This document shows, in pieces, positions 1 through 5,900 of a DNA stretch of 5,985 bases (position 1 is the first letter of the stretch; each line of letters begins with the position of its first letter). Origin of the DNA: Phycisphaerales bacterium UBA1926 (GTDB lineage Bacteria > Planctomycetota > Phycisphaerae > Phycisphaerales > UBA1924); the NCBI GenBank assembly GCA_002337215.1, contig DDFO01000063.1:36347-42331 (forward strand), written 5' to 3'. The position numbers and the translations under genes are program-made. Under the pieces are notes generated by a model, which saw nothing but the letters and a program-made list of their open reading frames with translations, did no database searches and was not told the DNA's origin.

Positions 1-297
1 CCACGCCCCGCCGTTCCCCACGCCGTTCCCGCCCCGGTTCAGGGGCTTGGCGCGACCGTACGGCGAACGCCGACGCGCCGCGTTCTCCGCGGCCTCATCC
101 GATTCGCCCTCCACGACCGGCGCAGACGAGTCCTCGGGCGTCTCGGACTTGCCGATCAGTGGCCCGCCGTCTTCCTGAACGCCGACCACCGGCTCAGGGT
201 CCAAACCCAGACGCCGCGAACGGGCCGAGTCGATCTTGCGATCGAGCTTCCCAAGAATCGAACGCAGATCTTCGAATGACTTCGCCGGTGTGGTCAT
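1..297 (-). CDS. Hypothetical hydrophilic protein, N-terminal part (cut by window edge)
   Basis: An open frame of 99 codons runs from ATG at 297-295 to base 1 with no stop, so the gene continues past the left edge. A GGGAG stretch lies about six bases upstream of the ATG, in good position for a ribosome binding site. The protein begins MTTPAKSFEDLRSILGKLDRK, which should form a short amphipathic helix. Residues 30-80 are rich in Glu, Asp, Ser and Pro, and residues 80-99 turn basic and Gly/Asn-rich (RGGNGVGNGG). There is no signal peptide or membrane segment, so it is probably cytoplasmic and largely disordered. A Gly/Asn/Arg-rich tail can occur in nucleic-acid-binding or linker regions, but the visible part does not identify a family. 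It is transcribed divergently from the next gene. The frame is trusted because of the ribosome binding site and the sensible, stop-free composition. Confidence 0.6.
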   Translation of the reverse strand, partial: MTTPAKSFEDLRSILGKLDRKIDSARSRRLGLDPEPVVGVQEDGGPLIGKSETPEDSSAPVVEGESDEAAENAARRRSPYGRAKPLNRGGNGVGNGGAW

Positions 298-454
298 CAG
301 GTGCTCCCATCCGTGGGTTCCGTCGCGTCGGAAACAACTGCCGCGACCCACGCCGTATCGGTCCGTGTGCACACCGACTTCCCATCTGGCCCCATATCCC
401 GTCAGGTGCCCGCCCGATCGCGTCGGCTGCGCCGGATCGCCGGTCCGTTCGCGT

Positions 455-462
455 GGTACGAT
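455..462 (+). promoter_or_regulatory. Possible extended -10 promoter element
   Basis: TGGTACGAT at about 454-462 resembles an extended -10 element (TGn followed by TACGAT). It lies in the 170-base spacer between the two divergent genes. No convincing -35 hexamer is visible 16-18 bases upstream. If it is used, transcription would start near 468-471, almost on the TTG codon at 472, which would make the message leaderless or nearly so. This is a pattern match only. Confidence 0.25.
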
Positions 463-471
463 CTGTTCGGT

Positions 472-1602
472 TTGCAACGATTGCTCCTCCCATTTCTGTT
501 GCTGCTGGCCGCGCACACCGCGCGCGCACCCGCGGCGTTCGCCCAGGTCGAACGATTCGCCGTCATCCAGTTCCGCGGTGATCTCGACGCCCGGCACACC
601 GCCGACGCCTTCGTCGAAGCCCTCAGAGCGCTCGATCACCAACGCCCGGGCCTGATCCTCATAGAACTGACCGGCAACAGAACACGCCCGGACCTGTTAT
701 TCGAGTGCGTGCGCGCGGTCCGAGACTGCGAAACCCCCATCGCCGTCTGGCTCGCAGACCCGGCCGACCGCCGGGTCGCACCGGGCATGCTGGGCCTCGC
801 CCTCGCCGCCGACCACCGAGCGTTGCACGCGGCAACCGCGATCGAGCGCGCACGTGACGACGACACCACCGCGCTGAACCCCGACGTCGAAGACTGGGCC
901 GTGATCCGCCTCGATCTCCGCGCGCTCGCCCGCGACCTTGCCGAGTCGGGCCCGCTCGACCGGCTCATCTACGAATCCGCGCTCGCCCCGAGAGCCCCGC
1001 TCTGGGCCGTGCGCGACGAAAACGGGGCGCCGGTTCTCATCGCCGACGAACCCGCGGGGCAAACCCCGCCCATCATCGACAAGAACGCCGACGGTTGGAC
1101 CTTCAACGCAACACCCCAGACCGCATCGCGGCTCTACGCCCTCCCGGTCCACCGCACGCGTCGCGCTCTCGAACGCACGCTGGGGCTCCGGGGCCGACCC
1201 GCCGAGACCATCGAACTCGAGAGCGGGCTCACCGAGGCGCACGCACGGGCGCGCACGCTCATCGACCGAGTCCGAGACGCCGTCCGCCTCGCCGACGCGA
1301 CGCTCGACGTGCGCGCAGGCCGATCCGCAACCAGCCGGGTCATGCCGCACGAGTACCACGCCGCGGCCTCCAAAGCCAAGCCGCTGGTCGAACAGAGCCG
1401 CGCTGCGATCGCCGAGATCGCGACGCTCAGCGAGACCTACCCCGAACTGCTGCAGATCGACCCGCCCGAGGACGCCGACGCGCCCACCGAACTGGGCGGT
1501 CCCGTGCGCACACCGATGAGCGCCTGGCGCACCGCGGTCCGAGACGCCGAGTACGACCTCCGCAGGCTCGATGACCGAATCGCCACCTACGAGCGCCGAT
1601 GA
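472..1602 (+). CDS. Secreted protein with a degenerate ClpP/SppA-like (NfeD-type) domain
   Basis: The frame is open from GTG 301. TTG 472 was chosen because it gives a compact signal peptide: MQR, hydrophobic core LLLPFLLLLAA, and a cleavage site after AFA near residue 24. GTG 406 is an alternative with a longer Arg-rich start; neither has a clear ribosome binding site. Mature residues 28-125 follow the layout of ClpP-fold membrane-associated proteases: a strand like FAVIQFRGDLD, then LILIELTGN, then TPIAVWLADPADRRVAPGMLGLALAAD. In active SppA/NfeD enzymes the last stretch carries the nucleophilic Ser in a small-residue-rich turn; here it reads VAPGMLG with no Ser. The expected GG after the IELT strand is also missing. 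Residues 203-235 (ADGWTFNATPQTASRLYALP) resemble the end of the NfeD protease domain. Residues 250-376 are charged, helical and coiled-coil-like. It is inferred to be an exported, probably inactive pseudoprotease or scaffold. The family call is by eye. Confidence 0.5.
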   Translation: MQRLLLPFLLLLAAHTARAPAAFAQVERFAVIQFRGDLDARHTADAFVEALRALDHQRPGLILIELTGNRTRPDLLFECVRAVRDCETPIAVWLADPADRRVAPGMLGLALAADHRALHAATAIERARDDDTTALNPDVEDWAVIRLDLRALARDLAESGPLDRLIYESALAPRAPLWAVRDENGAPVLIADEPAGQTPPIIDKNADGWTFNATPQTASRLYALPVHRTRRALERTLGLRGRPAETIELESGLTEAHARARTLIDRVRDAVRLADATLDVRAGRSATSRVMPHEYHAAASKAKPLVEQSRAAIAEIATLSETYPELLQIDPPEDADAPTELGGPVRTPMSAWRTAVRDAEYDLRRLDDRIATYERR

Positions 1603-2260
1603 ACACCCTCCGTTCACGCCCCGCACGACCCTACCCTCCCGCATGCCCGCCGACCGCTCGACAAACATCGGAGACCGCCCGCCGTTCCCGGCCGTGACCG
1701 CGCCCTCGTCGGCGACCGCCGCGCCGATGGCGCAGGTCGCCCAGCGGCGCGAAGTCTTCTGGCACAACGTCGTCCGCGACATCCTCAACACGCTCGCCGT
1801 GACCGCCGCAACCTTCAGCGGCAGGCTCAAGCCCACCGCGGGCGGCGCTGCAACAGCCCCCTCGCCCGATCACGAACTCTTCGACGGACGAATGGCGGTC
1901 ATCACCAAGCTCGGCCAGCGGATCCCGATCGCCGACGTGTACCCCGTCTTCGCCTGCAGCCTTCCCTCCGCGAGCGACGCGATGGACCGCTCGCTCGCCA
2001 CCGATGTCCAGTGCTCGATCTTCCAGATCCGCACGCCCTCGGGCGAGGTCTACACGCTCCCGATCCACGAGATCGTCTCGGTCCACGCGCTCAGCGAATC
2101 GCTCCTCCGTCAGATGGAGGCCGCCGCGATGGCGGGAGCCGCGGAGAAGAACGGCGAATCCGACGCCCCGTTCGGCTTCGCGGCCTTCACCAGCCTCGCC
2201 CGCAGCGAACGGGAGCAGACCCAGCGACTCGGCGGCAAGAACACGCCGGACGAGGACTGA
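1571..2260 (+). CDS. Conserved-looking protein of unknown function
   Basis: ATG 1571 gives 229 residues and overlaps the upstream gene by 32 bases, suggesting translational coupling. An in-frame ATG at 1643 (residue 25) is an equally good start, since residues 1-55 are Pro/Thr/Ala-rich and probably disordered. Neither start has a clear ribosome binding site. From residue 56 the sequence looks folded: QRREVFWHNVVRDILNTLAV is an amphipathic helix, residues 104-128 (FDGRMAVITKLGQRIPIADVYPVF) look like a beta-rich segment, and residues 147-172 (CSIFQIRTPSGEVYTLPIHEIVSVHAL) look like strands ending in a helix. The C-terminal 45 residues are polar. There is no signal peptide or membrane segment, so it is predicted to be cytoplasmic although its upstream partner is exported. 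I do not recognise the family. The Gly-Glu-Val-Tyr-Thr-Leu-Pro stretch recalls small regulatory or sensor beta domains, but that is not enough for a function. Confidence 0.6.
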   Translation: MTESPPTSADEHPPFTPRTTLPSRMPADRSTNIGDRPPFPAVTAPSSATAAPMAQVAQRREVFWHNVVRDILNTLAVTAATFSGRLKPTAGGAATAPSPDHELFDGRMAVITKLGQRIPIADVYPVFACSLPSASDAMDRSLATDVQCSIFQIRTPSGEVYTLPIHEIVSVHALSESLLRQMEAAAMAGAAEKNGESDAPFGFAAFTSLARSEREQTQRLGGKNTPDED

Positions 2261-2266
2261 GCACCA

Positions 2267-2283
2267 GGTCCGCGGGACGGACC
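2267..2283 (+). terminator. Hairpin just after the stop codon, possible terminator
   Basis: GGTCCG (2267-2272) and CGGACC (2278-2283) form a perfect 6-bp stem with a CGGGA loop, starting six bases after the TGA of the preceding gene. No T-run follows (the next bases are CGATGAATCC), so it is not a classical intrinsic terminator. Its placement and GC-rich stem fit a T-less terminator or a 3'-end-stabilising hairpin that separates the two gene blocks. Confidence 0.35.
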
Positions 2284-2349
2284 CGATGAATCCAACCCCC
2301 GCCGCGACTGCGAACCGCTCTCCCACATCCCGATACCGCAGGTTCGATC

Positions 2350-2383
2350 GGACTTTGATAGGTTTGACAGTCCATGCGATGAA
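2350..2383 (+). promoter_or_regulatory. AT-rich promoter or operator-like patch upstream of the glycosyltransferase
   Basis: This is the least GC-rich patch of the spacer. It holds a tandem pair TTTGATAGG / TTTGACAGT (2354-2362 and 2363-2371), each containing a -35-like hexamer: TTGATA at 2355-2360 and a perfect TTGACA at 2364-2369. The pair is flanked by GGACT (2350-2354) and AGTCC (2369-2373), which are inverted repeats. No good -10 sits 17 bases after TTGACA (TGCCGG). GATGAA lies 17 bases after TTGATA and matches TATAAT at only three positions. It is a likely promoter or operator region for the downstream three-gene block, but the exact promoter is not resolved. Confidence 0.3.
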
Positions 2384-2387
2384 CGTT

Positions 2388-2427
2388 GCCGGTCGGGGAT
2401 ATCGCGGGGAACAATCCCGACGCCGGC
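2388..2427 (+). promoter_or_regulatory. Leader stem-loop 1
   Basis: GCCGGTCGGG (2388-2397) pairs with CCCGA (2416-2420) plus CCGGC (2423-2427), giving ten G-C/A-T pairs interrupted only by a CG bulge at 2421-2422. The loop is 18 bases (2398-2415). It lies about 80 bases upstream of the glycosyltransferase start, in the presumed untranslated leader. It matches no riboswitch I know. GC-rich DNA makes stems easily, so function is an inference. Confidence 0.35.
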
Positions 2428-2436
2428 TGTGTTCGG

Positions 2437-2480
2437 CCCGGACGATCGCCGGGAGCGAAGGTGCACGTACGCCGTCCGGG
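2437..2480 (+). promoter_or_regulatory. Leader stem-loop 2
   Basis: CCCGGACG (2437-2444) is perfectly complementary to CGTCCGGG (2473-2480), an 8-bp stem enclosing 28 bases. An alternative inner pairing exists: CCCGG (2437-2441) can pair instead with CCGGG (2449-2453). Two mutually exclusive folds so close to a ribosome binding site (GAGG at 2498-2501) are what an attenuator or translational switch would need, but no ligand class is recognised. Confidence 0.35.
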
Positions 2481-2505
2481 AACATCAGTTAAGAACAGAG
2501 GTCGC

Positions 2506-3288
2506 ATGAGCATACTGATCGCCATCCCGGTTTACAACGAAGAGGCCACGGTTCACGCGGTGGTCCGGCGCGTCCGGGCGCACGCTGATCACGTCCTGCT
2601 CATCGACGACGGTTCCACCGACGGCACCGCCGACGCCATCGAGGCGATCCGGGGCTCGATGGATCTCGACCTGATCCGCCACGAGGGCAACGTGGGGTAT
2701 GGGAACAGCCTGCGGTCCGCGTTCCGCCGGGCGAGCGACCGCGGGTTCGACTGGATCATCACGATGGACTGCGACGAGCAACACGAACCCGACGAGCTGC
2801 CCGCGTTCTTCGAGGCGATCGCCGACGCCGACCGGTCCGGGTCTCCGGACATCATCAGCGGCTCGCGATACCTCGATCCCACGCTCGACCCCATCGGCGA
2901 ACCCCCCGGGTCACGCCGCGCGATCAACAGGACCATCACCGCCGAGCTCAACCAGCGGCTGGGGCTTGACCTCACCGACGGATTCTGCGGGTTCAAAGCC
3001 CACCGTGTGCGCGCCCTCGACGAACTCGCGCTCACCGAGGACGGCTACGCCTTCCCGATGCAACTCTGGGTGCAACTCGTCGCAACCGGTGCGACGATCA
3101 CCGAGCGCCCCATCCGCCGGATCTACAACGATCCCAACCGGACCTTCGGCGGCGGACTCGACGACCCCGACCACAGGCTCACCCACTACCGCACCGTCAT
3201 GCACAACGAGGTCTGTGCGCACGCCGCCGACCTCCCCGCCGGGGCAGCCTCGGGTCTGCTCGTTCCCTGCTGCGATCAGTCCGAGTGA
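2506..3288 (+). CDS. Family 2 glycosyltransferase (dolichol-phosphate mannose synthase-like)
   Basis: ATG 2506 is preceded by AGAGG at 2497-2501 and places the first beta strand directly at the start (MSILIAIPVYNEE), so the longer frame from TTG 2386 is not needed. The 260-residue protein has the GT-A fold signatures in order: IPVYNEE (7-13), IDDGSTDGT (33-41) for nucleotide-sugar binding, MDCDEQHEP (87-95) holding the metal-binding DxD, SGSRY (118-122), and GFCGFKAHR (159-167). A C-terminal FPMQLWVQL (183-191) and RIYNDPNRTFGGGLDDP (205-221) follow. It should transfer a sugar from a nucleotide donor, probably to a polyprenyl phosphate or other acceptor at the inner face of the membrane. It lacks C-terminal membrane helices, unlike GtrB/DPMS forms that carry them. 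The FGGGLDD...R..HYR tail fits my memory of planctomycete homologues. Donor and acceptor cannot be read from sequence. It is the first gene of a probable three-gene unit. Confidence 0.85.
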   Translation: MSILIAIPVYNEEATVHAVVRRVRAHADHVLLIDDGSTDGTADAIEAIRGSMDLDLIRHEGNVGYGNSLRSAFRRASDRGFDWIITMDCDEQHEPDELPAFFEAIADADRSGSPDIISGSRYLDPTLDPIGEPPGSRRAINRTITAELNQRLGLDLTDGFCGFKAHRVRALDELALTEDGYAFPMQLWVQLVATGATITERPIRRIYNDPNRTFGGGLDDPDHRLTHYRTVMHNEVCAHAADLPAGAASGLLVPCCDQSE

Positions 3289-3326
3289 GATCCCGCCCTC
3301 TCGGACCTCTCTCTCGGAGCTGTGCG

Positions 3327-4754
3327 ATGACCGCCGATCCGCACGGATACGCTGCGACTGTGCAAGGAAACGATTCCGAACTCGAAGTCGGCTGCGCCCA
3401 GCAAGCCCCGGCGTCCGTCGGGGCTCCCGACACGATGACCGCGCGGCATTCCGATCTCGTGATCGATGACGCCCTGGTGAACTGGACGCCGCCGGAGGGC
3501 GGACTCGACGCGGAATCCGCGTCCTTCCGAGGCTCGCTGGGGCTCTCGACCGATCAGCCCGTCGTCATGACCGGGCACCAGGCAGAGTTCTGGCACGCCG
3601 GGATCCTGACCAAGTACCTCGCCGCGGACGCGATCGCCCGGCGTTCGTCGGGCGCGGGCTCGCCGGTCTCGGTCGCGTGGTGCGTGCCCGATCACGTCGC
3701 CGAGACGCCCGGCGCTGTCGCGTATCCAGCGCACGCCCCCGACGACCGCGAGGGGCGATGGACCCGTGCAACGATCGATCTCTTCGGCGAGCAAGCCGGG
3801 GATGATGCGTCACCCGGGGTGAGATCTGCTTTGGACAGCGTCCGCGCGGTGCTCCGCGAAGCCGGGGGAACCACGGACGCGGACCGACAGATGGAGGCAC
3901 AATCGCGCCTGCTCCGCGATCGGCTCGGGCTTTCGCCGGACGCCCCGCCTGTGCTCGCGAGTACGCTGCACACCACGCCGCTCTTCCAAAGTCTCATCGG
4001 GCGGATGCGATCGGAACCCGACGCGTGCGTCGGGGCTTACAACGATGCGGCGGCGGCGCTGCCGGACGCCGGCGTGCGCCAACTCACGACCGGCGTCGGG
4101 CGCACCGAGCTCCCGTTGTGGCGGATCGACGACGCGGGGCGTGCGCACGCGATCTTCCTCGACGATCTCGACGACACGCCGATCGATCGGATCCGTCCTC
4201 GCGCGCTGCTGTTCACGGGCGTGCTCCGTGCGCACGCGTGCGACCTGTTCATCCACGGCACCGGGGGCGGGGTCTACGACCGCGTCACCGAACGGTGGCT
4301 GCGTGACTGGCTCGGATGGACGCTCGCGCCCGCGGGCATCGCGACCGCGACCCTCACGCTCGATCTGGGCGTTCCCGATGTCTCGCGGATGGATCTCCGC
4401 CGCGCGCGGTGGCGCGCGCACCACGCGAGGCACAACCCTGGCGCCCTCGGGGACTCGGATGCGCTGACGGCGCTCCAGCGCCGCAAGCGGGAGTTTGTCG
4501 AGCGGATCGCCGGGACGCCGCGCGGCGAACGCGACCCGCTCTACTTCGAGATGCACGCGATGCTCGAAGAGGCGCGCACCTCCCACGCCCGCAAGCTCGG
4601 GGCGCTGGACGAGCGCGTGCGCACGATCGAGTCGGCGCTCGCCGACCGCGCGATCGCGCGGGACCGGACATGGGCGTGGTTCCTGCACAGCGATGAGGAT
4701 CTCGTGGAGCTCCGCGAAACAATCGATCGGCGACTCATGGGGATCGACGCGTGA
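3327..4754 (+). CDS. BshC-like protein (putative cysteine-adding enzyme family, remote)
   Basis: ATG 3327 has GGAG at 3316-3319, seven bases upstream. GTG 3285 would overlap the glycosyltransferase stop (GTGA) but has no ribosome binding site and adds only 14 unremarkable residues. The 475-residue product resembles BshC, which adds cysteine to glucosaminyl-malate in bacillithiol synthesis. VVMTGHQAEFWHAGILTKYLA (79-99) parallels the BshC TGQQ...GPLYTLYK motif. SVAWCVPDHVAETP (115-128) parallels its W...DHDFxE motif. PRALLFTGVLRAHACDLFIHGTGGGVYDRVTERW (291-324) parallels the core that ends the Rossmann-like domain. Residues 375-445 are charged and helical like the BshC coiled coil. It is shorter than typical BshC (about 540 residues), and the DHD triad is reduced to DH, so true bacillithiol activity is doubtful. 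No signal peptide is present, so it is probably cytoplasmic. I recall similar unannotated proteins in Planctomycetota with TGHQ and HGxGGxxYD motifs. Confidence 0.6.
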   Translation: MTADPHGYAATVQGNDSELEVGCAQQAPASVGAPDTMTARHSDLVIDDALVNWTPPEGGLDAESASFRGSLGLSTDQPVVMTGHQAEFWHAGILTKYLAADAIARRSSGAGSPVSVAWCVPDHVAETPGAVAYPAHAPDDREGRWTRATIDLFGEQAGDDASPGVRSALDSVRAVLREAGGTTDADRQMEAQSRLLRDRLGLSPDAPPVLASTLHTTPLFQSLIGRMRSEPDACVGAYNDAAAALPDAGVRQLTTGVGRTELPLWRIDDAGRAHAIFLDDLDDTPIDRIRPRALLFTGVLRAHACDLFIHGTGGGVYDRVTERWLRDWLGWTLAPAGIATATLTLDLGVPDVSRMDLRRARWRAHHARHNPGALGDSDALTALQRRKREFVERIAGTPRGERDPLYFEMHAMLEEARTSHARKLGALDERVRTIESALADRAIARDRTWAWFLHSDEDLVELRETIDRRLMGIDA

Positions 4755-5797
4755 CCGGCACGATCCCGCTACACCGGTGGGTGCTGATGGTGATCGTCGG
4801 GCTCGCGATGCTCGCCGTGATCGCCGCGGCTGGCTGCTCACGCGGTGCGCCGAGCGCGAACAGTTCCGGCTCGGGCAATTCGGGTTCCGGCGAACACCGG
4901 CTCGTTGTGCTCAGCCCGGCGGTCGCGGTGATGCTCCGCGATCTCGGGCTCGCCGATTCGGTTGTGGGCAAGCACGATTATGACCTCGTGCTCCCGGACA
5001 CGGTCCCTGCGGTCGGGCATCAGGAGGCGCTCGACTACGAGGCGATCCTGGGCGTCCGTCCCACGAAGATCATCATCGAGTGGGGTTCACGCCCGCTGCC
5101 GCCCAGGCTGACCGAGCTCGCCGAACGGCACGGCTGGGCGGTCCGCCGGGTGACGCTGCTGACGATCGACGACATCGCACGCACGATCGATGATCTCGCG
5201 ATCGACTTCGGCGTCGCGTCGTTCGAGACCGGCGACCCCGATCGCCCCGAGGGCGTGCCCGGCGACCTCGAGGACATCGGGCAATCGCTGCGGTTCCGGG
5301 ATCCGTCGGCTCGCTTCGCCGACCAACTTCCGAGCGCGACCCTCGCGAGGGCGTGGTCCGTGCGCGGAGAGGGGTTCGCTGGAGTTGGACCTGTGCTTCT
5401 GCTCGGGTCGACAACGCCGCCGGGCGCGCTCGGACCGGGCTCGTTCCACGACCAGATTCTCAGGCGGATCGGGGGCGTGCCGGCGATCGAGACCGGCTCT
5501 CCCTGGTTGGAACTCGACGCCGAGGACATCCGTCGGCTTGACCCTTCGGCGATCGTGCTGGTCGCACCCCGTGACCCGGGATCCGAATCTGGGCGTGGTT
5601 CAGCCGAGGATGACTCGGTCCGCCTCGTCCTCGAGCGGCTGGGTCGGGTGGGGACGCTCGACATCAAGGCCGTGCGCTCGGGGCGTGTGGCGTTGATCGA
5701 TGACCCGCTCGCGCTGCTCCCGAGCACATCGATGGCAGACTTTGCCGACGATCTTGCGGCCATCCTTGAAGGCTGGCGGGGCGCCCAGGAGCCCTGA
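4751..5797 (+). CDS. Substrate-binding lipoprotein, BtuF/FhuD-type periplasmic-binding fold
   Basis: GTG 4751 overlaps the previous stop (GTGA) and has GGGGA at 4739-4743, seven bases upstream. The start encodes a lipoprotein signal: HRW, hydrophobic core VLMVIVGLAMLAVIAAAGC, lipobox AAGC with Cys29, then a Ser/Gly linker (31-48). Residues 50-340 fit the Peripl_BP_2 family that binds cobalamin, ferric siderophores or heme for ABC importers. RLVVLSPAVAVMLRDLGLADSVVG (50-73) is the usual opening strand and helix; VPAVGHQEALDYEAILGVRPTKIII (85-109) matches the classic G....p..E.i..l.PDlVi motif; SFHDQILRRIGGVPAI (231-246) and LDAEDIRRLDPSAIVLVAP (255-273) are the second-lobe signatures. At 348 residues it is a normal length. 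The ligand is not readable. No FecCD permease or ATPase gene follows in the window, so its transporter partners must be elsewhere, or it acts as a stand-alone sensor or binding protein. Confidence 0.8.
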   Translation: MTGTIPLHRWVLMVIVGLAMLAVIAAAGCSRGAPSANSSGSGNSGSGEHRLVVLSPAVAVMLRDLGLADSVVGKHDYDLVLPDTVPAVGHQEALDYEAILGVRPTKIIIEWGSRPLPPRLTELAERHGWAVRRVTLLTIDDIARTIDDLAIDFGVASFETGDPDRPEGVPGDLEDIGQSLRFRDPSARFADQLPSATLARAWSVRGEGFAGVGPVLLLGSTTPPGALGPGSFHDQILRRIGGVPAIETGSPWLELDAEDIRRLDPSAIVLVAPRDPGSESGRGSAEDDSVRLVLERLGRVGTLDIKAVRSGRVALIDDPLALLPSTSMADFADDLAAILEGWRGAQEP

Positions 5798-5889
5798 TGC
5801 CGAGGAACACCCCTCCCGGTTTTTCGACCTCGAACGGACAAGTCGTGGGACACGCGAGCTCGAAAATTAGGTTTCGGCAGGGCGTGTGA
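5797..5889 (+). CDS. Possible 30-residue small ORF
   Basis: ATG at 5797-5799 overlaps the TGA of the lipoprotein gene (TGATG), and AGGAG at 5787-5791 sits five bases before it, which is a strong coupling arrangement. The frame encodes MPRNTPPGFSTSNGQVVGHA and ten further residues before TGA at 5887-5889. The peptide is polar and matches nothing I know, and the DNA is less GC-rich than the genes beside it. Against it, the frame spans the inverted repeat listed below and may simply be non-coding spacer. It is included because the start signals are better than those of several real genes here. Confidence 0.2.
   Translation: MPRNTPPGFSTSNGQVVGHASSKIRFRQGV
5821..5866. repeat. AT-rich inverted repeat in the 3' spacer
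   Basis: TTTTCGA (5821-5827) and TCGAAAA (5860-5866) are perfect 7-bp inverted repeats separated by 32 bases. AT-rich arms stand out in DNA this GC-rich. It could be part of a transcription terminator region (a GGTTTTT run is at 5818-5824) or a regulator-binding site upstream of the next gene. The loop is long, so a stable RNA hairpin is doubtful. Confidence 0.3.
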
Positions 5890-5900
5890 TCCGGTATGGT
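5872..5900 (+). promoter_or_regulatory. Weak promoter-like site facing the right edge
   Basis: TATGGT at 5895-5900 matches the -10 consensus at four of six positions. A poor -35 (TTTCGG at 5872-5877) lies 17 bases upstream. A GTG at 5910 begins a frame that stays open to the window end, but 25 codons is too short to call it a gene. The site suggests that a new transcript starts here for a gene beyond the window. Confidence 0.25.

Noticed and set aside
365..374. Perfect 10-base palindrome GTGTGCACAC in the divergent spacer
   Set aside because: Palindromes of this length are expected several times by chance in a window this size, and it has no partner copy. It is too weak to call an operator.
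194..529. - strand open frame of 111 codons reading through the divergent spacer
   Set aside because: It conflicts with the adjacent - strand frame starting at 297, which has a ribosome binding site and stays open to the window edge.
697..1836. Long - strand open frame of 379 codons
   Set aside because: It lies antisense to two better-supported + strand genes. Its Gly/Val/Arg-heavy, featureless composition is typical of antisense frames in GC-rich DNA.
2386..2505. N-terminal extension of the glycosyltransferase from TTG 2386
   Set aside because: The extra 40 residues are not part of the fold, and ATG 2506 has a ribosome binding site and begins the first strand directly.
3810..4841. Long - strand open frame of 343 codons
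   Set aside because: It is antisense to the BshC-like gene, Arg/Ala/Pro-rich, and shows no motif. It is a compositional shadow.
5773..5824. Terminator formed by GGGCGCCC and the following GGTTTTT run
   Set aside because: The palindrome lies inside the coding sequence and is more than 30 bases from the T-run, with no stem directly before the T-run.
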